From Sipunculus nudus (Eukaryota; Annelida; Sipuncula; Golfingiida; Sipunculidae), in NCBI GenBank assembly GCA_026874595.1, contig CM049319.1, forward strand, positions 5,920,601 to 5,984,600: DNA of 64,000 nucleotides, given 5' to 3'. Position numbers and translations under genes: made by a program. Under the pieces are notes generated by a model that saw only the letters and a program-made list of their open reading frames with translations, was not told where the DNA came from and did no database searches. Positions 48,933-61,659 of the stretch are shown in pieces; the stretch's first letter is position 1; the number at the start of each line of letters is the position of its first letter.

Positions 48933-49127
48933 GACACGGTGATCACTATAGGGTCAAGCGGGGCCCTAACTAATAGATTTTCTTATCTTCATGATAAGTA
49001 TACCCTCTGGTCTGTCCAGAAAAAAACTGTGAGCAGCTTAATTCTAAAGCATATAATAGACTTAAAACGTTATACATGATAAAAAGTTTAATCGTTCCAT
49101 CCAGTGTAAATAAATATGTTTAAAGAA

Positions 49128-49400
49128 AGTGTGCTTGATATGCTGATTATTAGGTCCTCGCTATGATACAAAGACATGACATAAACTGAATGTCCTCGCA
49201 GGTTGTCCTCGCAAGTTATGCGCTAAGTCAATGCATTGTTCTCGTGTCTAACCAGCCTTTTTCTTTAACAAAAGTGTGCGAGGATACATGCGTACCCTAA
49301 GTGTTTAGGAGATCAATAGCTGTACTTGCTAACTCTATAGATGAATTGTTGGTCCTCGGAAGTATAGTGTGAAAGTAAGGTCCTCTATTGTACGCATATA
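49128..49400 (+). repeat. GTCCTCG-rich repeat copy 2, right part
   Basis: Resumes matching 8950-9200: TAGGTCCTCGCTA, GACATGACATAAAC, GTCTAACCAGCC, AAAGTGTGCGA. It ends in GT-rich sequence, as copy 1 does. Confidence 0.75.
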
Positions 49401-49439
49401 CGCGTATGTGTGCGTGTGTTTGTGTGATTGTGTGTGCGT

Positions 49440-50490
49440 GTGTGGGTGGGATAAAGTATATGATAAATGCAACTTATTGTATTTCTATGATCCTTTAAAT
49501 GTACCAAAGCAATTTATAGTAGATTTTATACCATAGATTCATGATAGTATTAAAACTAATAATTCAGAAGTAGTATAAGCAGTAGCAGCAGTAGTAGTAA
49601 CAATGTAAAAAAATCAGAAATAACAATACCATTCAAATTAACAATTATAATAATAAGCATTTATAATGATACGAAATAAATATAAAATCAACTAACATCT
49701 GATCTACCATTCTGTTTCCTGTTATAGGGCCGGTATAAACAAAAGTATAAAAAGTTGTGTTATATCTAAATTCCATTTCCTATAATTTACTTTATTAGTA
49801 AATTGTATGTCTAATGAAAAGCTATACCTTGAACTCTCCATGTTGAACCAGGCTGTACCATGCAACTGAGCCTCAGCATGCAATGAACAATCTATGACGT
49901 CACAAGGCTGTCTCCATGGGAGCACGCGGAAAACCGCGTAGGATCATAATTATTTGAATGCTACGATTATCTTATCGTGGGAATTGTCGCAACACTGGTA
50001 TAGTGAACACTAGCAAGATATATTAGGCTGAAATTTTTAATGAGTGAAACCATAAGCCAGAAAACACGCAGTTTATGTGTACATTAAACGTATTTGTATA
50101 TGCCTAGTTTTGTCACGTACGTTGTTCTCTTATCCCAATAAACTTTTCCTTTCTTTCCCATTATTGTCATACATTCCACGACTACTGTAATCATAATTAT
50201 CATAGTCTGACAGAATTTTGAGTTATTTGTACCCTTCTACAAATCATGAACTATCTGAAGCTTTGGCCTACTGTGTTACAAATGGCGATCTTCAGGGGGG
50301 GGGGAAACATTATATGAATATAGGAAAAAGACGCATTTCTAAACATATAAAAATATATATAAATAAAAAAACTACTATTCTTGGGGCTGTACTGATTTTA
50401 AAACGTAACGTTGGTTCATGTGTGTTACTCTGGCCGCATGTGTTGCCAGCAGATAAAAGACAAAATTAATGTGTATAATAATATTACTAT
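49440..50490. other. Unassigned AT-rich sequence
   Basis: Short frames at 49722-49925 and 50218-50469 without recognised content, and a G-run at 50296-50304. Nothing else supported. Confidence 0.45.
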
Positions 50491-50491
50491 A

Positions 50492-50733
50492 CACAGGCGC
50501 GGATCAAGAGGGGGGGGGGGGTTGGTAGGTTCAGACCTCCCACCCCCCACCCCCACGCTCTCAACCAAGGACCTTTTTTTTAGACAAATCTTATGCATGA
50601 CGGGGGGTTTCGGGGAAGGGGGGGGGGATCGAGACCCCCCTCTGCACTTAACCAACGACCTTTATTTAGACAAGAAATGTTTATGCATGACACCCGTTGA
50701 CCCCTCCCTGCGAAAAATCCTGGATCCGCGCCT
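50492..50733. mobile_element. hAT-like MITE with CAGGCGCGGATC inverted ends
   Basis: Left CAGGCGCGGATC, right GGATCCGCGCCTG. The interior is an internal duplication of about 100 bases: AACCAAGGACCTTTTTTTAG and AACCAACGACCTTTATTTAG, each followed by ACAA and TTATGCATGAC, with G and C runs. No TSD was confirmed. Confidence 0.6.
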
Positions 50734-51309
50734 GATACTAATGATATTATTACTGTATTCTTTTCGCGATTATGCAATTTTTTCGAATTTTCGAGGGTGT
50801 TGCAAAAATACATGATCGTGAAAACTGCATTTGATAAAAAATTTAGTATGAATACGTTTTGCAAGAGTATGGGGTTAAAAAGGGTTAATCACGAGAGCGT
50901 AGTGTGCACACTAATCATACGGGTGACCACGAGAGCAAAGCTGCACACTAATTACAATGCGGCCTCCACGCAGCGTTGTTTTATGTAAAACATATCAAGG
51001 AGTATACAGGACCTTTGAACTCCTTAATCATAAGGAAGCGTCACTGTTATACTGGCTTTACTAGCTTTAGTAGCTTGACCTTCATGGATGCAATAATTAT
51101 TTTTAAAATTCAATTTGAAAAAAAAATTAATTATAATGGTCACCATGAGACAATAAAGAAAATAAGAAGTAAGAAAACAAAAAAGGTAATTTAAATCACG
51201 CTCAGAAACATATAAATGGATTCATCCGTCCAAATATGCAGGAACAAAAGCTTCATTATATGGAAATATGCTTGCGCTTGACATATTATATATTATATTA
51301 ATAATCTAT

Positions 51310-51315
<6 letters not shown>

Positions 51316-51370
<55 letters not shown>
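51316..51370. repeat. (TA)n-(GA)n compound microsatellite
   Basis: TA of about 25 bases followed directly by GA of about 30 bases, the same order as at 25866-25985. Confidence 0.92.
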
Positions 51371-51373
<3 letters not shown>

Positions 51374-51685
51374 AAAATGGGCTCAACTGGGCCTTGCACT
51401 TTGCTCGGCGCTCGTCCAATGTGGCGTGCATGATATTTTCGCAATACTCAGGGCGGGCCAGTGGTCAAGATCTGCTAAACACACCTGGTTTATCAACATC
51501 GCTATATGCTTACTGAACCGTGACCATATAGTTTAACAAGCGTGACAGGAGAGGGCATTATAAATGATATGAGAAAATTTGCAAAAAAAAAATTATGACG
51601 TATGACAGAAGTCAGCACCATAAGTGTTATAAAATCACGTTATTTTGAAAATTACAACACCTGAAGTATTTTGGGCGCAATATAC

Positions 51686-51726
<41 letters not shown>
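51686..51726. repeat. (TA)n microsatellite
   Basis: Pure TA of about 41 bases. Confidence 0.93.
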
Positions 51727-51728
<2 letters not shown>

Positions 51729-52439
51729 CAATATAATACATTAAGGTTCAATACATCACAGAGAAAGTGCTCTATACCGTGCAGGGGAGCATTAATAATA
51801 TTATACTACTAGCTGCTCCCGTTGAAAATCCACGGCTCTATCTGATGCATATTTTCTGAATAAGCTGATAGGAACTAAACGGCGCATATTTTAATCCTAA
51901 TTTTGCAGGAACTTTTGTCATGTGTTTCACTTATATGATATAAAGATTACTTCTGCTAGAATTCTCCAGGTACACCCTCCCCAAAAATATCAACATAGTA
52001 AGAAAAATTATTCTATTCCAGAAATCACACACACAAAAATTTCCCGATAAACAACATAGGTCGTGGGAAATATCGTAGATATAACGATTGTTTAAAGAAA
52101 CAATCTTTATTGAGTGTAATCAGTTGAGGGTATAGTCAAAGGCATGTTAACGACACGAGTTATTTGTATACACATGCATATGTCGTTGAAGTCTCTTGTA
52201 CGCGAACGTATAGCTGCCATTGTGGAAACAGATAGGCCCAGAAAAATAAATTCCATCAGTATTAAATTTTTTGTTAAAGTACTGGAATTTGTCATAGAAT
52301 AAGCAGGTCTGATGCAAAATTGACAACTCTCCCAGATAAAAAGAAAGCAGCTTGATATAGTTCGATGGAAGCATTAAGCAGAGAAACCACTTCAGCCTTG
52401 GTTCGCTGCATTGTCTTACAGGTCCTTCAGCAAATTAAC

Positions 52440-53760
52440 GCAAAATATAATATACAGATTATGCTGAAAATTTGTAGAGGGGTATAGTAAAACTACATCC
52501 GTAATCCATTATATTTTTGGAGGTAATCGGAATCACCATATATTTTTAAGTGTCATAATCAAAATTCCACAAAGGAATAATAATAATGGGCTATTAATTC
52601 CTCTCTCCCCCGAGTATAAGCCGCCCATTCGTGTTCAGTTGTTCTGCCACTCGCCTGGTGAACCCGTGTTTCTGAAACATGACAATGTTTTACATGAAAC
52701 GTGCACAAATGAACGAAAGACCGATTAGTAGATTCTGGCGGGGGTTTCAAAGTCCCAAAGAGATTGAGGACCGTTAGAGGTGTGTGCAATCCCCCCTACC
52801 CCCAGGACTTCCTTTTGAAAAAAAAAACAATCATATTCTAACAACCCATAAATCGGCCGAACGATTAAAACCATGGTTATCATGGAAAGAAACTTCTGAA
52901 TGTATAACAATCAACATACTTTTAAACCTATAAAATGGTGATCGTTTTAAGGGTCTCAGCTCTTTGTGTCCACTCAACGGAAAAGTGCTCCCTAATAAAA
53001 GATTCATGTGGACATGTGTTCCGCGCTTAAATTTAAAATCTTTACTTCCTTTTGGCAAAGCAAAATTTCTTAACAGGCGATTTATTGGAAATGAGGTTCA
53101 GTGGTGATTACAGGTCGCTTCCTGAAAAAGTGTGACAGAGAAAAATGTTTAGCTTTACATTTGTAGAGGGTTAGGATAAAAACATATCAAAGGACCATTT
53201 CATTTTGGAGTTAATACCAATCATCACAATATATATTTCCTTATAAACCATTATGATAAAGGACCATTCCTTTGTCCCCGTGTAGAAGATACCCATTCGT
53301 ATTTATTTGTTCTGTTACTCGCAAGGTGAACAAATTTATGTGAACCCCCCCCCCCCCCCCGACCCAACCCGAATGATAATTAAGTTGTGGGGCTTCTTTT
53401 TTTTTAATTCATAAAAAAAACATGACTTGGCCGAACTTTTTTAACCATGGTAATCATGGAAACATATTTTTGAATGTATAAAAGTCAACATACCTGTATC
53501 CCATAAAAAATTTGACAAACAGTGCATGGTCACATCACTGGACTCAGTGCCCAGTGTTGACCAAACTGAAAAGCCCTCGCGTTGAAAGCGGAGTCATGAG
53601 GTCTTTGGAATAAAAACCTTTACTTCCTTTTGAGAGAGAAAATTTCTTAAGAGGCGTTACAATGGATATGGGGGATCAATGAGGATTATAGTGGACCTGC
53701 CTGACCGCGTATTGCACGGAAATGCCTTTTGGGCAGGACATGCGCGCTGGCCACGGTCTT
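52440..53760. repeat. Diverged tandem duplication, unit about 0.6-0.7 kb
   Basis: Unit 1 (about 52440-53100) and unit 2 (about 53100-53760) share, in the same order, TTTGTAGAGG (52471/53160), CCCATTCGT with TGTTCTG and CTCGC, GGCCGAACxxTTAAxACCATGG (about 52855/53430), and TTTACTTCCTTTT (53041/53620). Unit 2 has extra C and T runs. No recognised coding content. Confidence 0.7.
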
Positions 53761-54077
53761 AACAGGCCAGTGAAAATCCCCGAGGCGCCTCCTGAAAAAG
53801 CGTCACAGGCGTGGAGGACCTTGCAGCTTAAAAGAAATAGGGGCACCTAATGAGGAAATATTAAAATTATTAATTATTCAGTTTAATAGGGCATAATCCC
53901 GCAAAAAAAAACTTGTCCTAAAAGAGCACACCACCGACACGTCTGCCGAATTTGGAGAGTCAAATCAGAACGGAAGCAGGTAAACCGTGGTCTAGAAAAA
54001 ACCCAACTCCGTATTAATTATATAGATGTGTACAGTTGGCATGATTTCGTCAAGCTAACTATATACATTGTATAAAT

Positions 54078-54093
54078 TATATATATATATATG

Positions 54094-54127
<34 letters not shown>
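54078..54127. repeat. (TA)n microsatellite with TAATATA break
   Basis: TA repeats interrupted once by GTAA near 54091. Confidence 0.9.
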
Positions 54128-54132
<5 letters not shown>

Positions 54133-57100
54133 CAAATAAATTCTGCCAAAACCCTATATAGTTTTATATACTTTATATACTTATGTATAATAGATACATG
54201 TATACATATAATCAATTCACATGCGTTCATATCTGATGCACTAACCATCCAATTCTCCAGTATTTCAGTGTCCTCTGTGTGGACACAGGTGTATCATTCT
54301 AAACAGGCCGTGAAATGTACAACAGTTCTGTGTTGCCATGGCGCCAGGTGCGTGACACCTGTGACGCGATCAGAACAGGGGATGAGTCAGCTAAGATAAA
54401 CAGGTGTATAGCCAATTTATTGGTTATATTGAACTCGATGCACCGCCCAGATGTTAGCATAAGTTGCGTTTGTATATATCACTGACAGATCATTGTGTTT
54501 GTGTGTGAATTATATTATGATAACAAGTTAATTTTATTTAACTCGATCAAACAGTTGTGCATATATTCCTGAAAGCACCTGTTTTCACTTTCCTTAAGTA
54601 TAGATATCCTTGAAGGCAGGTACAAACCTGCATATATATTCAACACAATACGATTATACAGATATCTGTTAAGGTAAGATTCCTGAAAATTGAACATCCA
54701 CTAACACATCTTAAACCAAATTTGGACAACATTTGACGATATCCAGAAATACACTTGCACATTACAAAAAAAACATGTTCATGAACAGGCCCGGGCATTG
54801 ATATATATGAATGAATACGTCTGCACGTTAGACTATAGAGTAGGAAAAATTAAAACACACACGGGCATTTGGTTACATATACTGTTCGACCGACATATAT
54901 GTCCTAATGTAGGAATAACTGTCACTATTAAGCCGAAACATACCATAGTGCCAGTCATTAGATAAACATGATAGTAAAAATATCTAAACAGGTCTCCCAG
55001 TTTACTCCGTGTATATTCACTACATTAGAGATCAAATAAAGTCACACAAAAAAAGGCCGTCGAATAGGGGAGCTTGAATAGGTTCTAAATGCTCACTTGT
55101 GTTATGGGGATGCGAGTGGGTTAGTCCATTTGTAATGGATGTGTTGCTTTGATGGATGTCTTACAAAATGAAATCTACATTTATACTCGAAGACATCTGC
55201 ACGTGGAAAAGTGAGTAAATATATATGAACACAACAGACTGCACATTTATACAAGGAAAATTACAACCACACTGAACAATAGAAGCAAAGTAAGCAGCGA
55301 GAAGCCTGTACATTAAAGGGGCATAATCATGCATTTGCAATAATATTTGTATTAACTGACACTGTTAATTCATTTTGGTTGAATTCAAACGTTTTCCGGC
55401 TAAATATTCCCTTCACACTGACTTACTACTTAAAATTCGATTGTTTCATACGTTGTCGTTGGTCTGTGTGTGGGAAAACACGGTCCATTTTTACCAGTTT
55501 CCCACAACCACACTGCTCATTCGTTTTTTATGCGATTTTAGCCAGCGTAACAATTCTCAAACTAAGAAAAGAAACAGGAAAGAGGAAACAAAACTTTGAA
55601 GCAAGAAAATCTTAATTTGTCAGGTAGTATGCTATGTAAATGCTTTAAATCACGGATCGCGCCCAATGCAAGCATCGAACTCCTATACAAGAGTAAGCAA
55701 ACGGATCTTAAGGGGAAACTTTGGCAGATGCCATAAAATTCTGAGGAAAAATAACTTTCTGTATTTCAAAAATATTTGACATGCCTGGTATGTGAATAGG
55801 TCCCTTTAAGGAAGTACACATGTATGTGCACTCTCACACTCTCACGCATAGAAAGAAACATAACAAATTCCCCGAAACCACAAGCATGTTACAAGCATGC
55901 ACAAATATACACTACAACACGAGCACAATGAATTGCTTGAGGGTACGTGCTTCTATTATTATCCTTTAAATGTGATCATTTGTGAACACGAATGTTATTC
56001 CTAGCTATGGGTGGTTGTGGACAAGCCGTGGATACGCCACTCAGTATAGGCATTCATTTTGGATTATTAGTGCCTTTACTGCTATAAATCAAGTAACCTG
56101 TGTAGGACGTACTTTTATGGCGTCAAAATTTAAAACAAATACAAGGGGATTTATCAATATTTGCTGAGTTATAACGAAATCTTTCTTGCGCATACTTGGT
56201 GTTATTAGAAGGTACACAAGGTTGGTCATATGCAGATCAAGACGTTTTAATGGTTTCATTGCATTTAAATCTTCCTGCTCTGATATAGCATCGTTCTCGA
56301 TGGCCGTGTTGTTAAATATAAAAAAATATAATAATTATTTCTTCATCGACATTTTTAATGCGATTTTCGAAAAGTAATAATAATCCACCTAAATCTTACT
56401 ATCTGCTTCTGATTGCAGATGTAAAGTCAAACCAGCAATTCTTATACTCATATATAGTTAAATTTAAAGGGGGAACCAGTCTTTATTAACTACCGGTTTA
56501 ACACTTTAACGTATCCTCACTGCCCTTAACCTAGTGAACTGCCTCAGTGTCAGACCAGTACCGCTAATAATGACTGATGGTCTGAATATTGTATAAATGC
56601 TGTGCTGGATTTGAAAGTTATCATCCCATTATTGTCATAATGTAGCATAACAGTGGCTTGTCCCAGAAACATGAGTGTCCCGGATACAGACCTGCCTTGT
56701 CTGCCTCAGACTAGGTGTGAACCCTTTCTTTTTCTTATTTAATTACACAAAATGCATAAATTTAGATTTATTTGTCTTAAATTTTATATTTCTGACTATT
56801 TATACATTTTGTCTTATCTTTTATAAAAGACCGCAAATATGACTCACGTTATCGCCTTTCTTATTTCAGAGAAGTAAATAATGCACAACAGTTTGGCAAA
56901 TATAGATTGTTCAATACAATAGATAGATAGATTTGCGCTATCTACGCTAGCTCAGGCAGCGGATATACACTGGCGTCGTCCCAGGCTGACTTGTTTTATC
57001 AAAGGAGAACTGAGACGACTGAATGCAGTGTATCCAGGAGGAGGAGGAGGGCATGCGCCATCCATCAGACAACATAATAAATAGTGATCTTAATAATAGC

Positions 57101-58314
57101 GATTAATAGCGTATGGGAAAGTACAATACCATATGAATCATATGCAAAAGTACAAAACTATATCTGCATAACAGCGCCGATGATGGTATTAGAAATTTTG
57201 TAATCTGGCAACATATCAAACAAGAGTTGCGGGTACTTATCCGGGTGTTTTTTACATCTACCGATCATTTACTCTGACAGAGCAATTGAGACCAGTTACC
57301 GTTTCTGTATATAAGAATGGATCAAAAACCTATTAGTGAGACAGATTAAGCGCTGTATGAATTGGGCGGATGAATACACGATAAACTATGTGTACACTCC
57401 CTGGCTCGGATTAATATGGTCATTAGTTATACCGCCAGTGACGTGACGATATACAGTGTCACTAATGAGAGTCGTTTATCAGCTCGGGCCAGGGCATTTT
57501 CCATGTGTTGTTAACAAGTACATATATATGATGTTTATAATATATCATCTTGCAATTAAGTGCTCTGGTAAAATCTCTCTTTGTTTCGAGTAGGATTAAT
57601 GTATTCATGTAATGGTTCATGTATTAGTATACAATAATAACTGATATTCATATATTTTCGTGTAAACTGAGACTATTGGACAACACTTCATAAGTGTATT
57701 CTAACCGTGAAATGCATTCTTCAGCAAGTAACTCTAAATTAACATACACATGAACTCCATGCTGAGTAAGCAGTATGTTAATGTATGTATTAAAGTGTAA
57801 ACTTAAAAAATCGGCATGTTATTACATGTGTTAATCCAGTTATTTTACAACACGGTAATACAAAAGATATTGAAATATAAACGTCTGTGACGCTCGATAT
57901 TTCGTTTGGACGGTCGATTCTTGGAGTCTTAGGGTCCCTATGCTTCAACTGATTCCTAGTTGCAGAAAGAAAAGAACAAACCATGAGACACTCGAAAATC
58001 ACCTTAACTGATTTACAAGCAGCCTTTGCTTAGGAACAATTAACCTTGCCAAAATCTCGAGTGAACATTTTTAATTCTGTTGAATATAAAAGAAAACGCA
58101 TTGGCTAATTATATTTTGATATGAAATCGCGGATATATTTGATATTTGAATGCTAATAGGTTTACAAGGTAAATGAAGGTGTAGAAAGGTGAAACGCAAT
58201 ACAATGAAACGCATAATATGCATAAAACATTAATTATTATATATGGTATACTTAACTTTCTATATAATTCTGTATGAATCTATATAATTCTGCCTCCGAG
58301 CTATCACCTGTGAT

Positions 58315-58316
<2 letters not shown>

Positions 58317-58368
<52 letters not shown>
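58317..58368. repeat. (TA)n microsatellite
   Basis: Pure TA of about 52 bases. Confidence 0.95.
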
Positions 58369-58371
<3 letters not shown>

Positions 58372-58448
58372 ATGTTCCAAAATCTTACAAAACACTTCCG
58401 AACAATATTCATGCGTTTTAATGTCATAGTTCTTGGCAACTGCAAGTA

Positions 58449-58600
58449 CAGTTAAACCCCGCCATAAGACCACCCTCTTATACCGCGATCACCTCGAAAT
58501 AACGACAACATTTTACATGGTCCCGATTATTTTTACTCTTTATATCATATATCTGAACCTTGAAATAACGGCATTTATTTTGAAACAAGGGGTTGGACTG
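58449..58600. mobile_element. pogo/Tigger-like MITE, 152 bp
   Basis: Left end CAGTTAAACCCCGCCATAAG, right end reversed CAGTCCAACCCCTTG. A TA precedes the left end. The CAGTnnAACCyC start is typical of pogo-type elements. It also contains CCTCGAAATAACGAC. Confidence 0.6.
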
Positions 58601-59767
58601 GAGCTTGATTACTGATCACTGAGTACTGAGTAAACCTTTCCAGACCAGACATATATTTATATGCAACACTAAATATTACAGTCCTCACATGGACAAAAAG
58701 GTGGATGGATAGAGCGAAATTCATTGATAGTCAGACCAGGGAAGGGTGTTTAAATGAATTTTTCATATTTTTAAAGACCTGTCTCTAAGGCAATTTATTG
58801 TTTTACCGACTCAAAACAACCCAACAAAATAATGTGGTGCGAGCCGGTTACATTTTTTGTCAGCTTGCCTAGGAAATACATAACGTTGCACTCGTTCTTG
58901 AAATGATGTATATGATCAACACAAAATTTAGTTCATTTTAAGAATTCTTAAAGGACTTTGTACAAATTAGCAACATTACCACAGGCCTGGACTACAATGG
59001 CTAAAAGATTCTCCACAAAATTGAGAGTGGCCAATCCGTAGAACATTTTTTGTATAACCTAATTATTTTCGTTGGGCACAGATCCTTAATTTTAATTGAT
59101 CTGGTTTAAACTGTATGCTTTTTCATTTCGTACATGATTATTGATTAAGATATATCATGCGTAAATACAAAAAAATAACATTCATTACACTTATTATAAT
59201 ATTAGTTTATAACTAAATTATAATTTAACGTTACTATGTGCTTCCTTATAAATTTCTTACTACTATACCTTGTTTTCGTTTGGCATTAATTGATAGACGC
59301 CTGTTAATGACGGACCGTATTATGATATAAGCACAGTCCGCCCGTCCGTTTATTTATAGTGTCCCCGAGATACTTTATTTGGGATTTGATAGATTTTCAC
59401 GAAAATCACTATAACTTTTTACCTATATATCGGTTATCCTCTCGAGTTCGATTATAGATAGAATACACAATATATTTAATGAGGACAGATGTCACCAAGC
59501 TAATTCGTGCATGGTGTCGCTGTACCAGGAAATTTCAAGAAACTCAACAGAAATATTAACCAGTATAATATCTTGCTTTAGTATGATTCCTTGCAAAATT
59601 CATGCATACATAATGAGGTCAGAGGTCAGTATACTTTGATGGCATTTTGATGACTTCGCAAAAATCTGATGGGTTTAATGAAACTCATTATATAAATATT
59701 AACCAATAAAGATACTCCCTTGAATTTAATTTACCACCGATGACCATGTGGTCTGTTGTTGGATTAC

Positions 59768-59860
59768 TGCTAGTCAACCCTCACTAAGACGACCACATCT
59801 CAAGTGCGACCAATTTATGGAGGCCCCGTTGATACTATAGTACTTTCGAGGTTATTACGG
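59768..59860. mobile_element. Fragment with AGTCAACCCTCACTAAGACG end
   Basis: Resembles the start of the pogo-like elements at 58449 and 60212 (AACCCTCACTAAGACGACC), but no partner end is found. Likely a fragment. Confidence 0.35.
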
Positions 59861-60211
59861 AACATGTATTTGAAACCGCAAGGGTTGTACTATTAAACGC
59901 CATTCAATCGATTTTAGAAAATGAAGCCTTTAGATAATAGCTTACAGTGTTTGTGCTGATCAGAAAATCGGTTGACAATGTACAGTTTACTGTACATCAA
60001 ATATTTTCGGATCCTAGTACCAATTCATGAACAGTTTTCAAATGGCCTTACACGCATCAATGGGCATGCTCAATGAGGAAGGTACATTCACGTATATGCT
60101 GATGGCTTAATGTACATTAAGTACTCAAATAATTGTATATGGACTCCAAATCTTCAAACCATTTGTACGTTCAAAAATGACATGTGGGTTACTTATATTA
60201 TATTATATATA

Positions 60212-61581
60212 AAGTCGAACCTCTATAATGTGGGCACCCTTGGGACTGGACCAAAGTGCCCACTTTAAAGAGGTGCCCACTATATGGAGGTAATGGCAAG
60301 CACACAGAGTGCTGCCCACTAGTATGATATATTGCTGTAATTCCTCATGTTTTGAGATTACTAAATAAACTTATTTCATGTATCATCTCTCTTTATTTAA
60401 TGATAAGTTTTCAGTGACAATTTATTTTTAATTATCAAGACTTTTGTTAGAGAATATGTATTTTATCACATAAAAGTATGGACAAAAAATACGCACAAAG
60501 GAACCACTGTGCAGGTGGTCTATAGGATAGCTGATATATTAATTTTTTTATATATTTTATAAACACAAAATGGCAAAGCAGCATGTGGTTTTTAGCATTA
60601 CCCTAGGAAGTAATAATTTCTTAATGATATATTCTTTGAAGTCTAGTCAATTTCTGATGAAAAAATACACAAGTAAAAAAGCAAAGACAGTATGTCACTC
60701 ATCTAAATTCTATCATCTTAAGAAAACATTCTATATCAAGTTGACAAGTAAGTAAAACAAAAACATTAATCTATTCACTGGAAGTCCATAAATCATTTGA
60801 AGTGTGTGATACACTTTGAATCAATGTGTTAAATTGTCACAGTTCTTATGTCTTGGTGAAAATGTCTGTGATTGTGGATTGTTCGGAGCAAAGTGCACAT
60901 TGTAGCTTTGCAGGTTGAACACCATTTGAACAGTATGAATTGTTATGTAACAACTGTTAAATAGACACTGCCCTGGTCTAGTGGGCATGTACCTGACTAC
61001 CTGTAATGGGCAAGAGGGGCATTTAGCAGTGTCACCTCATCACAGAGTATTGATTGGGTGAATGAGCAGGGCTTTCTTCCACTCTTGGTAGCCAAACAAA
61101 CAAATATTAATTAATTAGCATAGGGCAATTTAGTCTGAAGTGATCTCTGACTTGAGCTGGTGCAGCAATATCAATCTAATTAGTATGCATGCATCCCAAG
61201 CTAAGTCTTGAGTCAAGTAGATTATAATCATTATTATGCAATGTTCACTTATACACCTCTAAATTTGGTTCATTTGTTTTGATTTTTATTATTAAAATTT
61301 ATGAATATCAAATATAATTAATAATTAATAAATAATAAAGGATTAATATTATCTTAATAACTTTAAAAGCACTATAAAGAAGGCTTACAAAGAAGCTGTA
61401 AGTTCAACCTTGAAAATCCGTAAAGTGCCCACATTAGCTCTGGAAAACTGCCCACTATAGAAAATATAGAGGTGCCCACATTAGCTAAACATAATAAAGA
61501 GAAGAAAAAACGGGACTGCCCCAAAGTGCTCACTTTATAGAGGTGCCCACTTTATAGAGGTGCCCACTAGGAGAGGTTCCA

Positions 61582-61584
<3 letters not shown>
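60212..61584. mobile_element. pogo/Tigger-like non-autonomous element, 1.37 kb
   Basis: Left end AAGTCGAACCTCTATAATG, right end reversed CAGTGGAACCTCTCCTAGTG, each flanked by TA. The word GTGCCCAC recurs at both ends and in an internal cluster (61430-61490), in alternating orientation. The only open frame is 61 codons (60570-60755), too short and unlike a DDE transposase. Confidence 0.7.

Positions 61585-61586
<2 letters not shown>

Positions 61587-61655
<69 letters not shown>
61587..61655. repeat. (TA)n microsatellite
   Basis: About 70 bases of pure TA, beginning at the TA target site of the pogo-like element. Confidence 0.95.
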
Positions 61656-61657
<2 letters not shown>

Positions 61658-61659
61658 TT

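Larger units (their letters stand above)
47859..49127. mobile_element. 1.27-kb nested insertion of unknown class
   Basis: Absent from the equivalent point in copy 1 of the host repeat (about 8948). It contains a short unassigned leader, a 145-bp tandem array, a GGAC/GGAA tetranucleotide tract and an AT-rich tail. No coding domain. Exact borders are uncertain by about 10-20 bases. Confidence 0.6.
53770..58440. other. AT-rich region, no gene recognised
   Basis: Holds TA tracts at 54078-54127 and 58317-58368. Frames at 55375-55615, 55982-56377 and 57790-58002 carry no recognisable domain. Nothing further supported. Confidence 0.45.

Noticed and set aside
61587-61655. TA tract as an origin or regulatory element
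   Set aside because: It is one of many TA microsatellites here and begins at a transposon target site, so simple expansion explains it.
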